In this document: piece after piece, positions 23,836 through 32,146 of the stretch
How the letters are laid out: each line of letters opens with the position of its first letter
Numbering within the stretch: the stretch's first letter is position 1
Assembly: GCA_040882645.1 (NCBI GenBank)
Contig: JBBEAX010000055.1
Location: forward strand, 1-64,000
Length of the DNA: 64,000 nucleotides
From: JAUYIV01 sp040882645
GTDB taxonomy: Bacteria > Actinomycetota > Acidimicrobiia > Spongiisociales > UBA11373
Direction: 5' to 3'
Translations under genes and position numbers: made by a program
The notes under the pieces: generated by a model
The model's database searches: none
Seen by the model: the letters and a program-made list of their open reading frames with translations, nothing else
Told to the model about the DNA's origin: nothing

Positions 23836-24558
23836 GTGACAACACGAGTACGGGTCGAGGGCAGTTGGCCCGAGCCGATCACGCTGAGGAGGGGTTGGGC
23901 ACGGGCCGAGTCGCGGCCGTGGAACGATGTCGTCCCGATGGCTCACCTCCGTTTGATGCGCGGCGGAGGAACCCAGTTCCTCAGTGACTGTGTCGACGCC
24001 CTCCGCGAGGTCGGAGCATCGGCCGTGCTGTCACCCCCGCTCCCCCGGTCCGCGCAGCAGACATGGTGCGACGCCGAGTTCGTGCATCACGCCGACCTCG
24101 CGCTTCTCCGCACCACCCTGGATCGAATACCCCCGCCGGCTCATCTCGTACTCGTCGGAGGAGAATCCGACATCGAGGAGGCGCTCCGCATCGACGCCGC
24201 CGCCTTCGACGACTTCTGGCGGTTCGACCACCGAGCCATGTGCGAGGCGATGGCGGCCACCCCTCGCGCCGTCCTTCACGTCGTCCGCAACGCCGCCGGC
24301 GGACTCGCCGGCTTCGCCGTCAGCGGAGCCGGCACATCGATCGCCTACCTGCAACGCCTGGCGGTCGATCCGGGGAGCCAGGGCCGCGGGATCGGGCGGT
24401 CCCTGGTCCGGTCATCGGCACGATGGGCGAAGCGGATGGGGTCGCGGGTGCTCATGCTCAACACCCAGATCGACAACGACGGAGCGATCGCCCTCTACGA
24501 GTCGGAGGGATTCGTCGCGCTCAAGGAACCCCTGGCGGTGCTGAAGAACGCGGGGTGA
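23836..24558 (+). CDS. GNAT family N-acetyltransferase
   Basis: The 240-residue protein carries a GNAT domain in its C-terminal part: 'IAYLQRLAVDPGSQGRGIGRSLV' holds the acetyl-CoA loop (Q-G-R-G-I-G) and 'LNTQIDNDGAIALYESEGF' the last strand and helix. The N-terminal 100 residues are a degenerate or second GNAT-like half. The substrate is unknown. TACCAT ends 7 nt before the GTG start, so the mRNA is probably leaderless. The gene is divergent from the deacetylase-family gene, 67 bp away. Confidence 0.88.
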   Translation: MTTRVRVEGSWPEPITLRRGWARAESRPWNDVVPMAHLRLMRGGGTQFLSDCVDALREVGASAVLSPPLPRSAQQTWCDAEFVHHADLALLRTTLDRIPPPAHLVLVGGESDIEEALRIDAAAFDDFWRFDHRAMCEAMAATPRAVLHVVRNAAGGLAGFAVSGAGTSIAYLQRLAVDPGSQGRGIGRSLVRSSARWAKRMGSRVLMLNTQIDNDGAIALYESEGFVALKEPLAVLKNAG

Positions 24559-24571
24559 ACAGAGAGGCAGG

Positions 24572-24631
24572 AATCAAGAATCAAGAATCAAGACCGTGGC
24601 AGGTTCGAGTCTTGAATCTTGGCTCTTGATT
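24572..24631. repeat. Inverted pair of heptamer arrays (AATCAAG / CTTGAAT)
   Basis: Three AATCAAG units (24572-24592) face CTTGAAT, CTTGGCT, CTTGATT (24611-24631) with an 18-bp spacer, the same design as at 19960-20019. It lies between the convergent GNAT and DegV genes. Confidence 0.92.
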
Positions 24632-24669
24632 CCCTCCCACAAGACAGGGACCCTGCATCCGCCCCTGGG

Positions 24670-25503
24670 CTACTTCAATCGGTAGGCAATTCCGATCACT
24701 CCGGGGCCCGCGTGGGTTCCTACCACGGGGCCGAGGCGGGCGAGCATGACTTGTCCGGGGTAGCGAGCGGCCACCTCGTCCCGGAACGACTGGAGGTCAT
24801 CGGGATCGGAGTGGATCACTGCGAGTGCCTCGACCCGGTCGACGATTCCGTCGAGATGCTCGAGGATCGCCGCCACCGCCTTCCTCCGGGTGCGCACCCG
24901 CCCGGCCGGCGAGACCACTCCGTCGGCGAACGCGATGAGCGGCTTCAGGTCGAGCAGATTGCCGAAGAAGGCCGCCGCCCCCCCGATCCGGCCACCGCGC
25001 TTGAGGTACTCGAGCGTATCGAGCGTCGCCAGCAGATTGGATTTGGTCGCGGCCTCCACTGCGATCCGTTCGGTCTCGGCGATGGTGGCCCCGGCCTCCG
25101 CCGCCTGGGCTGCCTCGACCACCACCAGACCCAGGGCGACCGAGACGAGCCGGCTGTCAATCACCCTGACCGGGATCCCCCCGCCGTAGCTGTCGACGGC
25201 GAGCACCGCCGCCTGGTAGGTGGCGCTGAGATCCGATGAGATACAGATCACCACCACCCCGTCGGCGCCCTCGTTGGACAGCCGGGTGAATGCCTCCTGG
25301 AAGCGCCCCACCGAGGGGGCGGCGGTCTCCGGGGTGACGTCGCTGGTGGTGAGCTTCGCCCAGAAGTCGTCCTTGGAGAGTTCCTCCCGATCGACAAAGT
25401 CCTCGTCGCCGAAGCGAATCGTCAGCGGCACCACCGTGAGCCGGTGTTTCCCGACCACGTCATCCGGGAGGTCACAAGAGGAGTCGGTGATGATGCGGAT
25501 CAT
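24670..25503 (-). CDS. DegV family fatty-acid-binding protein
   Basis: DegV proteins bind fatty acids; in Gram-positive bacteria some are the FakB subunit that presents fatty acids to a kinase, but FakA is not in this window. The 277-residue protein has 'IRIITDSSCDLPDD' at the N-terminus, 'TSDVTPETAAPSVGRFQEAF' in the lipid-binding part, 'ISSDLSATYQAAVLA' and the C-terminal 'VVGTHAGPGVIGIAY', all family signatures. The ATG at 25503 is where homology starts; the frame is open further upstream only because of the heptamer repeats. Confidence 0.93.
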   Translation of the reverse strand: MIRIITDSSCDLPDDVVGKHRLTVVPLTIRFGDEDFVDREELSKDDFWAKLTTSDVTPETAAPSVGRFQEAFTRLSNEGADGVVVICISSDLSATYQAAVLAVDSYGGGIPVRVIDSRLVSVALGLVVVEAAQAAEAGATIAETERIAVEAATKSNLLATLDTLEYLKRGGRIGGAAAFFGNLLDLKPLIAFADGVVSPAGRVRTRRKAVAAILEHLDGIVDRVEALAVIHSDPDDLQSFRDEVAARYPGQVMLARLGPVVGTHAGPGVIGIAYRLK

Positions 25504-25550
25504 TTCAACCTGCAGTCTCGCGCGCGTTTCGTGTGCTCGCGCTGTGAGGG

Positions 25551-25634
25551 GCAATTCGCAATTCGCAATACGCAATACGACGAACCCGGGCTCCAGCATT
25601 CGGCACGCTCGCTGCGCATTACTCATTGCGCATT
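25551..25634. repeat. Two heptamer arrays (GCAATTC/GCAATAC; GCGCATT)
   Basis: GCAATTC twice and GCAATAC twice (25551-25578) are followed after 35 bp by GCGCATT, ACTCATT, GCGCATT (25614-25634). They lie in the divergent gap between degV and the sigma factor gene, close to its promoter. Confidence 0.9.
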
Positions 25635-25682
25635 GCGCCGAGCGCGCGCACGGCCTCGGACCCTCATTAGCGTCTACGCGTA

Positions 25683-26264
25683 ATGACGGACCGCGCCGAG
25701 CTCGACGCCATCCTCATCGGGCGCTACCTTCAGGGGGAGGTGGCCGCTTTCGACGAGTTGATGCGCGCCCACGAGGACCGAGTCTTCGCGGTGTGTCTGC
25801 GAATGCTGCGTGATCGGGAAGCGGCGCTGGATGCCACCCAGGAGACGTTCATCGCGGTCTTCCGCAAGGCCGATCGGTTCGCCGGCCGCTCCGCGTTCAG
25901 TACCTGGCTGTACCGGGTGGCGGTGAACACGTGTTACGACCAGGCCCGCCGCAGGCGGCGCCACGCGGCGGTACCCCTCCCCGAGTCGAACGATCCCATC
26001 GATGTGTCCGCTGACGATGGGTTCACGTCGGCCGAGTTGAGGTCCGAGATCGAAACCGCGCTGGCCGCCCTACCCGACGAGTTCAGGGCGGCCGTCGTCC
26101 TCGCCGACGTCGAGGGCCTATCCCTCCAGGCGGTCGCTGACATCCTCGAGGTCCCGGTGGGCACGGTGAAGTCACGGGTGTTCCGGGGCCGCCGCCTGCT
26201 CGCCGAATCTCTCGGGAACCTGAGAGGCCCTTCCGACACTCCTATCCGAGAAGCCAATGCCTGA
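25683..26264 (+). CDS. ECF RNA polymerase sigma factor, SigM-like by position
   Basis: The 193-residue protein has sigma-2 ('FDELMRAHEDRVFAVCLRML' then 'DATQETFIAVFRKADRF' and 'FSTWLYRVAVNTCYDQARR') and sigma-4 ('ALAALPDEFRAAVVLADVEG', 'VADILEVPVGTVKSRVFRGRR'), so it is a complete ECF factor. Gene order (sigma, anti-sigma, trxB, trxA, cwlM, parB) matches the mycobacterial sigM locus. TAGCGT lies 9 nt before the ATG. The stop overlaps the next gene by eight bases, typical of sigma/anti-sigma pairs. Confidence 0.95.
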   Translation: MTDRAELDAILIGRYLQGEVAAFDELMRAHEDRVFAVCLRMLRDREAALDATQETFIAVFRKADRFAGRSAFSTWLYRVAVNTCYDQARRRRRHAAVPLPESNDPIDVSADDGFTSAELRSEIETALAALPDEFRAAVVLADVEGLSLQAVADILEVPVGTVKSRVFRGRRLLAESLGNLRGPSDTPIREANA

Positions 26265-27045
26265 ATTCGACCACGACCTCATCGCCGCCCTCGCCGAAGG
26301 CCGCCTCGACCCGAGTGAGGCCGCCGCGGCCGAGCGCGTGATCGCCGCCGATGGCGAAGCCACCGCGGCGCTCACCCAGCACCGCCGGGCGCTCGCGGCC
26401 ATGCGGGCTGCTTCCCCGGCCACCCTCACCGACGGCGAGCGGAATCGCGTGCAGATGGCAGTGGCCGAGGCCATCGGGCTCGACCGCGCCCCGGCGCCGC
26501 CCGCTTCGGGACGGCGGGCACCATGGGGCGCCATTGGAGTGGCGGCCGTGACTTTGGCCGCCCTGGTGGCGGTCGTCCCCATCGCCGGACTGCTGACCAG
26601 CGACCAACCCGACTCCTCCGCGGTATCGCTGGGGATCGCCGAGGTCGACAGGTCGAGCGCCCGTACCGCCGAGGACGCCGGCGCCGAGCCGATGGCCGGC
26701 GTCGACTCCACCGTCCAGGCCACCGACGGTATGTCCACGACGCCGGCGAACGGAGACTTCGAAGGAGCTCCGGCCGCCCCCGATGCCGACGTCGAGGAGG
26801 CGCTCACCTCACTGGCCGACGACCCGGCCGGCGGCAAGGAGAGGGCCACCGCTCCCACCGCCGAGACTGCCTGCGCCGCCGAGGCGTCCGACCAGATCGA
26901 CGCGTCCCCCGACGCTCTCGAGTTCATCGAGATGACGATCGGAGACCGCCAGGTGCTGGTGTTCTTCACCATCGTCGACGGGGCGCTCGACGGCGCCGCG
27001 GCGTACTCGCCTGCCGATTGCGAGCTTCTCGGCACCCTCCCCTGA
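26257..27045 (+). CDS. Single-span anti-sigma factor-like protein
   Basis: The 262-residue protein begins with a short cytoplasmic helical domain (about residues 1-75; 'LIAALAEGRLDPSEAAAAE'), then a membrane span at residues about 90-112, then an Ala/Asp/Thr-rich extracytoplasmic part with two Cys residues. The layout and the eight-base overlap with the ECF gene make it the likely anti-sigma factor. The H-x3-C-x2-C zinc motif of many anti-sigmas is absent. It corresponds in position to RsmA of the mycobacterial sigM locus, but sequence similarity was not tested. Confidence 0.8.
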   Translation: MPEFDHDLIAALAEGRLDPSEAAAAERVIAADGEATAALTQHRRALAAMRAASPATLTDGERNRVQMAVAEAIGLDRAPAPPASGRRAPWGAIGVAAVTLAALVAVVPIAGLLTSDQPDSSAVSLGIAEVDRSSARTAEDAGAEPMAGVDSTVQATDGMSTTPANGDFEGAPAAPDADVEEALTSLADDPAGGKERATAPTAETACAAEASDQIDASPDALEFIEMTIGDRQVLVFFTIVDGALDGAAAYSPADCELLGTLP

Positions 27046-27118
27046 GGGTCGATCTCCGACGCATCGTCCGGCGTCGCCGATGGCGCCATCGACCGGTCCA
27101 GGCTCTAACCTCGGGTGT

Positions 27119-27475
27119 ATGGCCGACCAGGACCAGCCCCGCGACGACTACCCGGTGAGGATCGCCGATTTCCTGGAGGCGGTGGCCACCAAGATCAGAT
27201 CGATGACGGTCGACAAGGTGGCCCGCGTCATCACTTATGTGACCCTGGGGCTGGTGGCGTTGACCCTCGTCGCCACCGCCTTTCTCTTCTTCCTGGTGGG
27301 GCTGTTCCGGATCACCGGCGAGTTGACTCGCAAGGCCTGTGACTGCACCCAGTACATGGAGATCACCTACGCGGTGATCGGTGGAGTATTCCTGGCCCTC
27401 GGAGCGTTGTTGTGGTCTAAGCGGGTGCGCGAAGGCTCGCCCGCTGAGCGCATCCGACGCAAGGACGATCAGTGA
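27119..27475 (+). CDS. Two-span membrane protein, phage-holin-like superfamily layout
   Basis: The 118-residue protein has two membrane segments (about residues 38-62 and 82-101), a cytoplasmic N-terminus with an amphipathic helix, and a Cys pair ('KACDC') in the loop between the spans. A basic tail follows. I do not recognise a family. TAACCT ends 7 nt before the ATG, so the mRNA is probably leaderless. The stop overlaps the trxB start (GTGA), which ties it to the thioredoxin operon; the loop cysteines could interest that system, an inference only. Confidence 0.75.
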   Translation: MADQDQPRDDYPVRIADFLEAVATKIRSMTVDKVARVITYVTLGLVALTLVATAFLFFLVGLFRITGELTRKACDCTQYMEITYAVIGGVFLALGALLWSKRVREGSPAERIRRKDDQ

Positions 27476-28446
27476 CCGAGAAGCTCACCATCATCGGCTC
27501 CGGCCCTGCCGGGCTGACCGCGGCAATCTACGCCGCCCGGGCCAACCTCGAGCCGCTGATGATCGAGGGCATGGCCGCCGGCGGCCAGTTGATGCTCACC
27601 ACCGACGTCGAGAACTACCCCGGCTTTCCCGACGGGATCATGGGACCCGAACTGATGGAGCTGTTCAAGAAGCAGGCCACGAGGTTCGGCACGAGGATCG
27701 TCACTTCCGACGTTTCGAAGGTGGATCTGTCACAGCGGCCCTTCAAGATCTGGGTCGGTAATGACGAGTACCAATCCGAATCGATCATCGTGTCCACCGG
27801 CGCGTCGGCGCGCTGGTTGGGCGTCCCCGGCGAAGACAAACTCCGCGGCTACGGCGTTTCGGCATGCGCCACCTGCGACGGGTTCTTCTTCCGCGATCGC
27901 CCGATCATCGTGGTCGGCGGCGGCGACTCGGCCATGGAGGAGGCGTTGTTTCTCACCAAGTTCGCCTCCCGGGTCACCATCGTCCACCGTCGCGACGAGT
28001 TCCGGGCGTCGAAGATCATGGCCTCCAGGGTTCTGGAGCACGACAAGATCGACGTCCGTTGGAACACCATTGTCGATGAGATCCTCGGTGACGGGTCGGT
28101 CACCGGGGTGCGGCTCACCGACCTCGAATCCGGCGCCGCCGAAGAGTTCGCCACCGAAGGCGTGTTCGTCGCCATCGGCCACGATCCGAACACCGGTCTC
28201 TTCAAGGGTCAGCTCGAACTCGACGAGAAGGGCTACCTGAAGGTGTTCGGCAACACTTCTACTTCGGTGGCCGGAGTGTTCGGCGCGGGCGACGTGGTCG
28301 ACCACACCTACCGCCAGGCGGTGACCGCCGCCGGCATGGGCTGCGAAGCCGCCATCGACGTCGAACGCTGGCTCGACGCCCAGGGTGGCGATTCCTATCC
28401 CCCCGCAGGGTCACGAACCTCGACCGAGATGGTCGCCGATCAATAG
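27472..28446 (+). CDS. trxB: Thioredoxin reductase
   Basis: TrxB passes electrons from NADPH through FAD to thioredoxin. 'IIGSGPAGLTAAIYAARA' is the FAD loop, 'GGQLMLTTDVENYPGF' and 'VGGGDSAMEEALFL' (NADPH) follow, the redox pair is C132-A-T-C135, and 'VFGAGDVVDHTYRQAVTAAGMG' (start to end) is the second FAD block. The 324 residues are normal. The GTG start overlaps the upstream stop. trxA follows 25 nt later. Confidence 0.97.
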   Translation: MTEKLTIIGSGPAGLTAAIYAARANLEPLMIEGMAAGGQLMLTTDVENYPGFPDGIMGPELMELFKKQATRFGTRIVTSDVSKVDLSQRPFKIWVGNDEYQSESIIVSTGASARWLGVPGEDKLRGYGVSACATCDGFFFRDRPIIVVGGGDSAMEEALFLTKFASRVTIVHRRDEFRASKIMASRVLEHDKIDVRWNTIVDEILGDGSVTGVRLTDLESGAAEEFATEGVFVAIGHDPNTGLFKGQLELDEKGYLKVFGNTSTSVAGVFGAGDVVDHTYRQAVTAAGMGCEAAIDVERWLDAQGGDSYPPAGSRTSTEMVADQ

Positions 28447-28471
28447 GAGGTGAAGGCCTCAGGGCCCGCCA

Positions 28472-28798
28472 ATGGCTGACAATGTGATAACCGCAACCGA
28501 CCAGGGGTTCGCCGAGCTCATCGCCGGCGACACCCCGGTGCTCGTCGACTTCTGGGCCGAGTGGTGCTCGCCCTGCCGGATGATCGCCCCGGTCGTCGAA
28601 AAGATCGCCACCAACCACGCCGGCAAGATCACCGTGGCGAAGCTCAACGTCGATGAGAACCCCAACACCGCCATGCGGTACGAGGTGATGAGCATTCCCA
28701 CTCTCATCGTGTATCAGGGCGGCAACGAGAAGAAGCGCATCGTGGGGGCGCGGCCCGAGCAGGCGATCCTCTCGGAGATCGACGAGTTCATCGCCTAG
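28472..28798 (+). CDS. trxA: Thioredoxin with WCSPC active site
   Basis: The 108-residue protein is a canonical thioredoxin fold ('VLVDFWAEWCSPCRMIAPVV'; cis-Pro in 'IPTLIVYQGG'), except that the active site is W31-C-S-P-C35 and not WCGPC. Ser between the cysteines is uncommon in main thioredoxins and may shift the redox potential. An AGGAGGTGA run lies about 20 nt before the ATG, with a small GGCC-tcag-GGCC hairpin between that would bring them closer. It is downstream of trxB and upstream of cwlM, as in mycobacteria. Confidence 0.95.
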   Translation: MADNVITATDQGFAELIAGDTPVLVDFWAEWCSPCRMIAPVVEKIATNHAGKITVAKLNVDENPNTAMRYEVMSIPTLIVYQGGNEKKRIVGARPEQAILSEIDEFIA

Positions 28799-28841
28799 CT
28801 CGATACCACCCGGCCCGGCCGCGAGTGAAGCGTTCACTTTC

Positions 28842-28859
28842 TGTCAGGATTGGCTGACA
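28842..28859 (+). promoter_or_regulatory. Palindrome over the cwlM start
   Basis: TGTCAG (28842-28847) and CTGACA (28854-28859) form a perfect 6-bp inverted repeat with a 6-bp spacer, ending on the first base of the ATG. It could be a protein-binding site or an RNA hairpin at the initiation site. Confidence 0.4.
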
Positions 28860-29815
28860 TGGCCCTGTATCAGATAGGCGACACCGGGGACGCCGTGCGC
28901 GACATTCAGGACCGCCTGGCAGCGGTCGGCTTCGCCATCGACGGCGATCGCTCGGGTGAATTCGGTGAAGGCACCGAGGCGGCGGTCCGGTCGTTCCAGG
29001 AATCGAGGCGCCTCGCTGCCGACGGGATGGTCGGCCGCGAGACCTGGCGCATTCTCGTCGACGCCAGCTACACCCTCGGTGACCGGCTCCTCTACTACCG
29101 GATGCCGATGCTGCACGGCGACGACGTGGCGGAACTGCAAAGCAGACTCAATGCTCTGGGTTTCGAGGCCGGTGCAATGGACGGGATCTTCGGCCCGGTC
29201 ACGCTGCGGGCCGTCATCGAATTCCAGCAGAACCGCATCATGGCTGAGGACGGGATCATTGGCCCGGCGGTGGTCGCCGAGTTGACGCTGATGTCGCGCG
29301 AGACCGGGAAGATGGGACGGCACGAACTGAAGGAGCGGGTCTGGCTGTCCAACCTGCCCCACTCTCTCGCCGGCCAGCGGGTGTTCGTGGACCCCTACTG
29401 CCGGGACGATCGCGAGGCCATCGAGGCCTGGGCGGCCGCCCACGGGGCGATCACCACGCTGAGCGAGGCGGGCGCCCATCCGGTGCTCAGCCGTTCGGCC
29501 GATACCCGGCCCGCAGAGCGGCTCCGCGCCGAGCACGCCAACGAGGTGGGGGCGTTCATCGTCATCGGTTTCGCCTTGCCCTCCACCGACGTCCCCGGGG
29601 TCTACTTCTACTCGTCGGCTCGAGGCCAAAGCGAGGCAGGAGAAAGGATCGCAGCAGCGGTCGCCGCCGGGCTGGGGGTCGAAGCGGTGGGCCGGGTCAC
29701 CCCGCTGCTGCGCGACACCCGCGCCCCGGCGATCGTCGTGGCCCTACCCCGCCTGGACGCGGCGGTCGGCGCCTCAGCCGCTCGCAGCGTCGAGTCCTGG
29801 TTCGACAACCATTAA
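28859..29815 (+). CDS. cwlM: CwlM-like peptidoglycan-binding pseudo-amidase
   Basis: The 318-residue protein has no signal peptide. Two PG_binding_1 repeats (about residues 3-70 and 80-147; 'LQSRLNALGFEAGAMDGIFG', 'EDGIIG') precede a domain related to N-acetylmuramoyl-L-alanine amidase type 3. The place of the zinc motif DPGHGG reads D178-P-Y-C-R-D, and the second His block is also replaced ('IVIGFAL'), so hydrolysis is unlikely. In mycobacteria CwlM is a cytoplasmic regulator of MurA at this same locus; that role is inferred by position. The ATG at 28859 is preferred to the TTG at 28850. Confidence 0.85.
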   Translation: MALYQIGDTGDAVRDIQDRLAAVGFAIDGDRSGEFGEGTEAAVRSFQESRRLAADGMVGRETWRILVDASYTLGDRLLYYRMPMLHGDDVAELQSRLNALGFEAGAMDGIFGPVTLRAVIEFQQNRIMAEDGIIGPAVVAELTLMSRETGKMGRHELKERVWLSNLPHSLAGQRVFVDPYCRDDREAIEAWAAAHGAITTLSEAGAHPVLSRSADTRPAERLRAEHANEVGAFIVIGFALPSTDVPGVYFYSSARGQSEAGERIAAAVAAGLGVEAVGRVTPLLRDTRAPAIVVALPRLDAAVGASAARSVESWFDNH

Positions 29816-29838
29816 TCAGCGCCCGGTGGCGGGATGTC

Positions 29839-29853
29839 AGGGGCCGGACCCCT
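29839..29853. terminator. Short hairpin between convergent cwlM and parB
   Basis: AGGGG-ccgga-CCCCT is a 5-bp perfect stem in the 37-bp gap between the two convergent stop codons. It has no T-run and is a weak candidate. Confidence 0.4.
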
Positions 29854-30710
29854 CACTGGTTCAGTTCGCGATAGATCCTCTCCAGATCATCCACGGATCC
29901 GAACCTTATGGTCAGCCGTCCCCCACCCCGCCGTCCGTACTGGATGGTGACGGGCGAGCCGAGACGCTCCGTCAGTCGCTCCTCGAGAGCGATGATCTCG
30001 GCGGGGCGCTCGCGTCGGGCGGGACCACCCGAATCGACATCCCCTCCGCCGTGCTTGCGGACCGCATCTTCGACCTGACGAACCGACCAACCTTCGTCGG
30101 CGGCTCGATTGGCCGTTCGCACCGCAAAGGCGGTGTCGCTGGTTCCGAGTAGCGCCCGTGCCGCACCGGCCGAGAGCCTCGCGTCGGCCAGCAGACCCTG
30201 AATCGCCCCGGGGAGGTTCAGCAATCGCACGGTGTTGGTGATCGCCGACCTGCTCTTGCCCACTCGCTCGGCAACCTGCTCGTGTGTCATGTCAAAATCT
30301 TCCATAAGAGTTCGGTAGGCGGCGGCCTCCTCCAGCGAACCAAGATCCTCACGCTGCACGTTCTCGATCAGCGCTTCGGCCAGGCGTCCCGAGTCGTCGG
30401 ACACCCTGATGACCGCGGGGATGGTGTCCAGGCCGGCCAGCTTGGCGGCTCGAAGCCGCCTCTCCCCCGCCACCAGCACGTGCCTGCCGTCGTCGTCTGC
30501 CGGCCCGATCACGATCGGCTGCAGGACCCCCACCTCTCTGATCGAGGCCGCCAGGGCCTCGAGGGCCTCCTCGTCGAAGCGCTCCCTCGGCTGGCGGGGA
30601 TTGGGGGTGATCGCGCCGATCTGCACCCAGGCGAACCCCTCGGTCGGAACGGTCGTCGACAGGAGGGCCTCGAGCCCCCTCCCCAATCCGGACTTACGTG
30701 GTGCGGCCAT
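29853..30710 (-). CDS. parB: Chromosome partitioning protein ParB
   Basis: ParB is a CTP-dependent clamp that loads at parS and spreads to organise origins for segregation. The 285-residue protein has the N-terminal ParA-contact tail ('GLGRGLEALL'), the CTP/ParB-N domain with 'PNPRQPRERFDEEALEALA', 'GERRLRAAKLAG' and 'ALIENVQREDL', the helix-turn-helix 'THEQVAERVGKSRSAITNTVRLL', and a C-terminal dimer domain. AGGAGGAGAC precedes the ATG. It overlaps parA by 17 bases. Likely parS sites lie at 32194-32244. Confidence 0.97.
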   Translation of the reverse strand: MAAPRKSGLGRGLEALLSTTVPTEGFAWVQIGAITPNPRQPRERFDEEALEALAASIREVGVLQPIVIGPADDDGRHVLVAGERRLRAAKLAGLDTIPAVIRVSDDSGRLAEALIENVQREDLGSLEEAAAYRTLMEDFDMTHEQVAERVGKSRSAITNTVRLLNLPGAIQGLLADARLSAGAARALLGTSDTAFAVRTANRAADEGWSVRQVEDAVRKHGGGDVDSGGPARRERPAEIIALEERLTERLGSPVTIQYGRRGGGRLTIRFGSVDDLERIYRELNQ

Positions 30711-31488
30711 GTCTCCTCCTGAACTCCTCGGCGAGCGAGCGGTAGGCGATGGCCCCGCGGCTCATCGGATCGAACGACTCGATGGGTTCCCCGAACGACG
30801 GCGCTTCGGCCAATCGCACCGTACGGGGAATCACCGTGCGGTAGGCCCGATCGCCGAAGTGCTCCCGGACCTGCTGCGAAACGTCGGAGGCGAGGGTGGT
30901 GCGGCGATCGAACATGGTTATCACCGCTCCTTCTATCTCAAGTCCAGGGTTAAGGTTTGCCTGGATCGCATTGATCGACTTGAGTAGTTGGCTCAATCCT
31001 TCGAGCGCGTAGTACTCGGCCTGGATCGGAATGATCACCTCATCCGCTGCGGTGAGCGCATTTACGGTTATTAGCCCGAGGCTCGGGGGACAATCGATGA
31101 ACACGAGGTCGAACGCCCGCTCGAGCTTCTCGATGGCGATCGCCATCTGGCGCTCCCGGGAGAACCGGGCCACCAGCTCGATCTCTGCCGCCGCCAGATC
31201 GATCGAGGACGGGGCGACGAACAGCCGGTCCATCGCGGTGGGCAAGATCACTTCGTCGAGGCCGGCCTCGCCCAGAATCACGTCGTAAACCGACTTCACC
31301 ACCGTGCGTCGATCCACGCCGAGGCCACTGGTGGCGTTGCTCTGGGGATCGCAATCGATGACCAGCACCTGCTCCCCCATCGTGGCAAGGGCGGCAGCCA
31401 GGTTGATCGCGGTGGTCGACTTGCCGACCCCGCCCTTCTGATTGGCGAAAGCGACGACGGTTGCGCGGGAACGAGCGGGGTCAGGCAC
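30694..31488 (-). CDS. parA: Chromosome partitioning ATPase ParA
   Basis: ParA is the deviant Walker ATPase that moves ParB-parS complexes. 'VVAFANQKGGVGKSTTAINLA' holds the deviant Walker A (K-G-G-V-G-K-S-T), 'VLVIDCDPQSNATSGLG' the A' motif, and 'LVFIDCPPSLGLITVNAL' Walker B. The GTG at 31488 gives 264 residues and overlaps the rsmG stop by eight bases. A longer TTG-initiated version is less likely because it would add residues outside the family. It is in the rsmG-parA-parB operon. Confidence 0.96.
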   Translation of the reverse strand: MPDPARSRATVVAFANQKGGVGKSTTAINLAAALATMGEQVLVIDCDPQSNATSGLGVDRRTVVKSVYDVILGEAGLDEVILPTAMDRLFVAPSSIDLAAAEIELVARFSRERQMAIAIEKLERAFDLVFIDCPPSLGLITVNALTAADEVIIPIQAEYYALEGLSQLLKSINAIQANLNPGLEIEGAVITMFDRRTTLASDVSQQVREHFGDRAYRTVIPRTVRLAEAPSFGEPIESFDPMSRGAIAYRSLAEEFRRRHGRTT

Positions 31489-32125
31489 CGAGGCGCATGA
31501 TAAGGATCCAGGCGGGTCCGTCAAGGATTTCCGGTGGCGTGCCCACCACCTCCGCTTGCAGGCCCAAAGCGGTGGCGACCCCCACCAGGTCCCGGGTGCG
31601 ATCCGGCGGCTCCTCCCGTCGACTCAACCCGAGGACTGCGGTACCCGGAATCCCCAGCAGGCGCCCGGCCAGGCCAACGGCCTCCGGCGCCTTGACCGAG
31701 CCCCGAAACACCAGCCCGGACCATTCGTCGGCCACCTCGAAGACGTCTCCCTGGGCGACTCGAACGTTCTCCAAGCCAAGGATCCTCACCGCCCTGGTCA
31801 GCAGCCGGATACGGCGCCCCCCGCGATCGAGCACGGTGACCTCCGTGTCCGGCCACAGGATCGCCAGCGGGATCCCGGGGAGACCGACCCCGGTGCCCAC
31901 GTCGAGGATCTCGGTTGGTGCGGCCGGCCATGCGGCGGAGAAGGCGACGGAGTCGGCGATGTGTCTCCCCCAGATCCGGTCTGCCTCCCGCGGTCCCAAC
32001 CCGCCCGCCGGAATCGCCTCGTGAATCAGCCACTCCGCATACGCCTCGAGCGTTTTGCCCTGGCGTTCGGACAGCTGGTGGCCGGCCCAAACGGCCGCCT
32101 GGCGAGCTAGATCGGGGGAGTCCAT
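31481..32125 (-). CDS. rsmG: 16S rRNA (guanine-527-N7) methyltransferase
   Basis: RsmG (GidB) methylates G527 of 16S rRNA with S-adenosylmethionine. The 214-residue protein has 'IWGRHIADSV' before the fold, 'ILDVGTGVGLPGIPLAI' as the SAM loop, 'VTVLDRGGRRIRLL' and 'VRVAQGDVFEV'. Loss of RsmG gives low-level streptomycin resistance in several species. It lies between jag and parA, the usual origin-proximal position, and overlaps parA. Confidence 0.96.
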   Translation of the reverse strand: MDSPDLARQAAVWAGHQLSERQGKTLEAYAEWLIHEAIPAGGLGPREADRIWGRHIADSVAFSAAWPAAPTEILDVGTGVGLPGIPLAILWPDTEVTVLDRGGRRIRLLTRAVRILGLENVRVAQGDVFEVADEWSGLVFRGSVKAPEAVGLAGRLLGIPGTAVLGLSRREEPPDRTRDLVGVATALGLQAEVVGTPPEILDGPAWILIMRLGA

Positions 32126-32146
32126 GGTGAAGAAGGTACCACTTTC

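Noticed and set aside
30694..31524. TTG start of parA at 31524
   Set aside because: It would add 12 residues outside the family and deepen overlap with rsmG; GTG at 31488 fits better.
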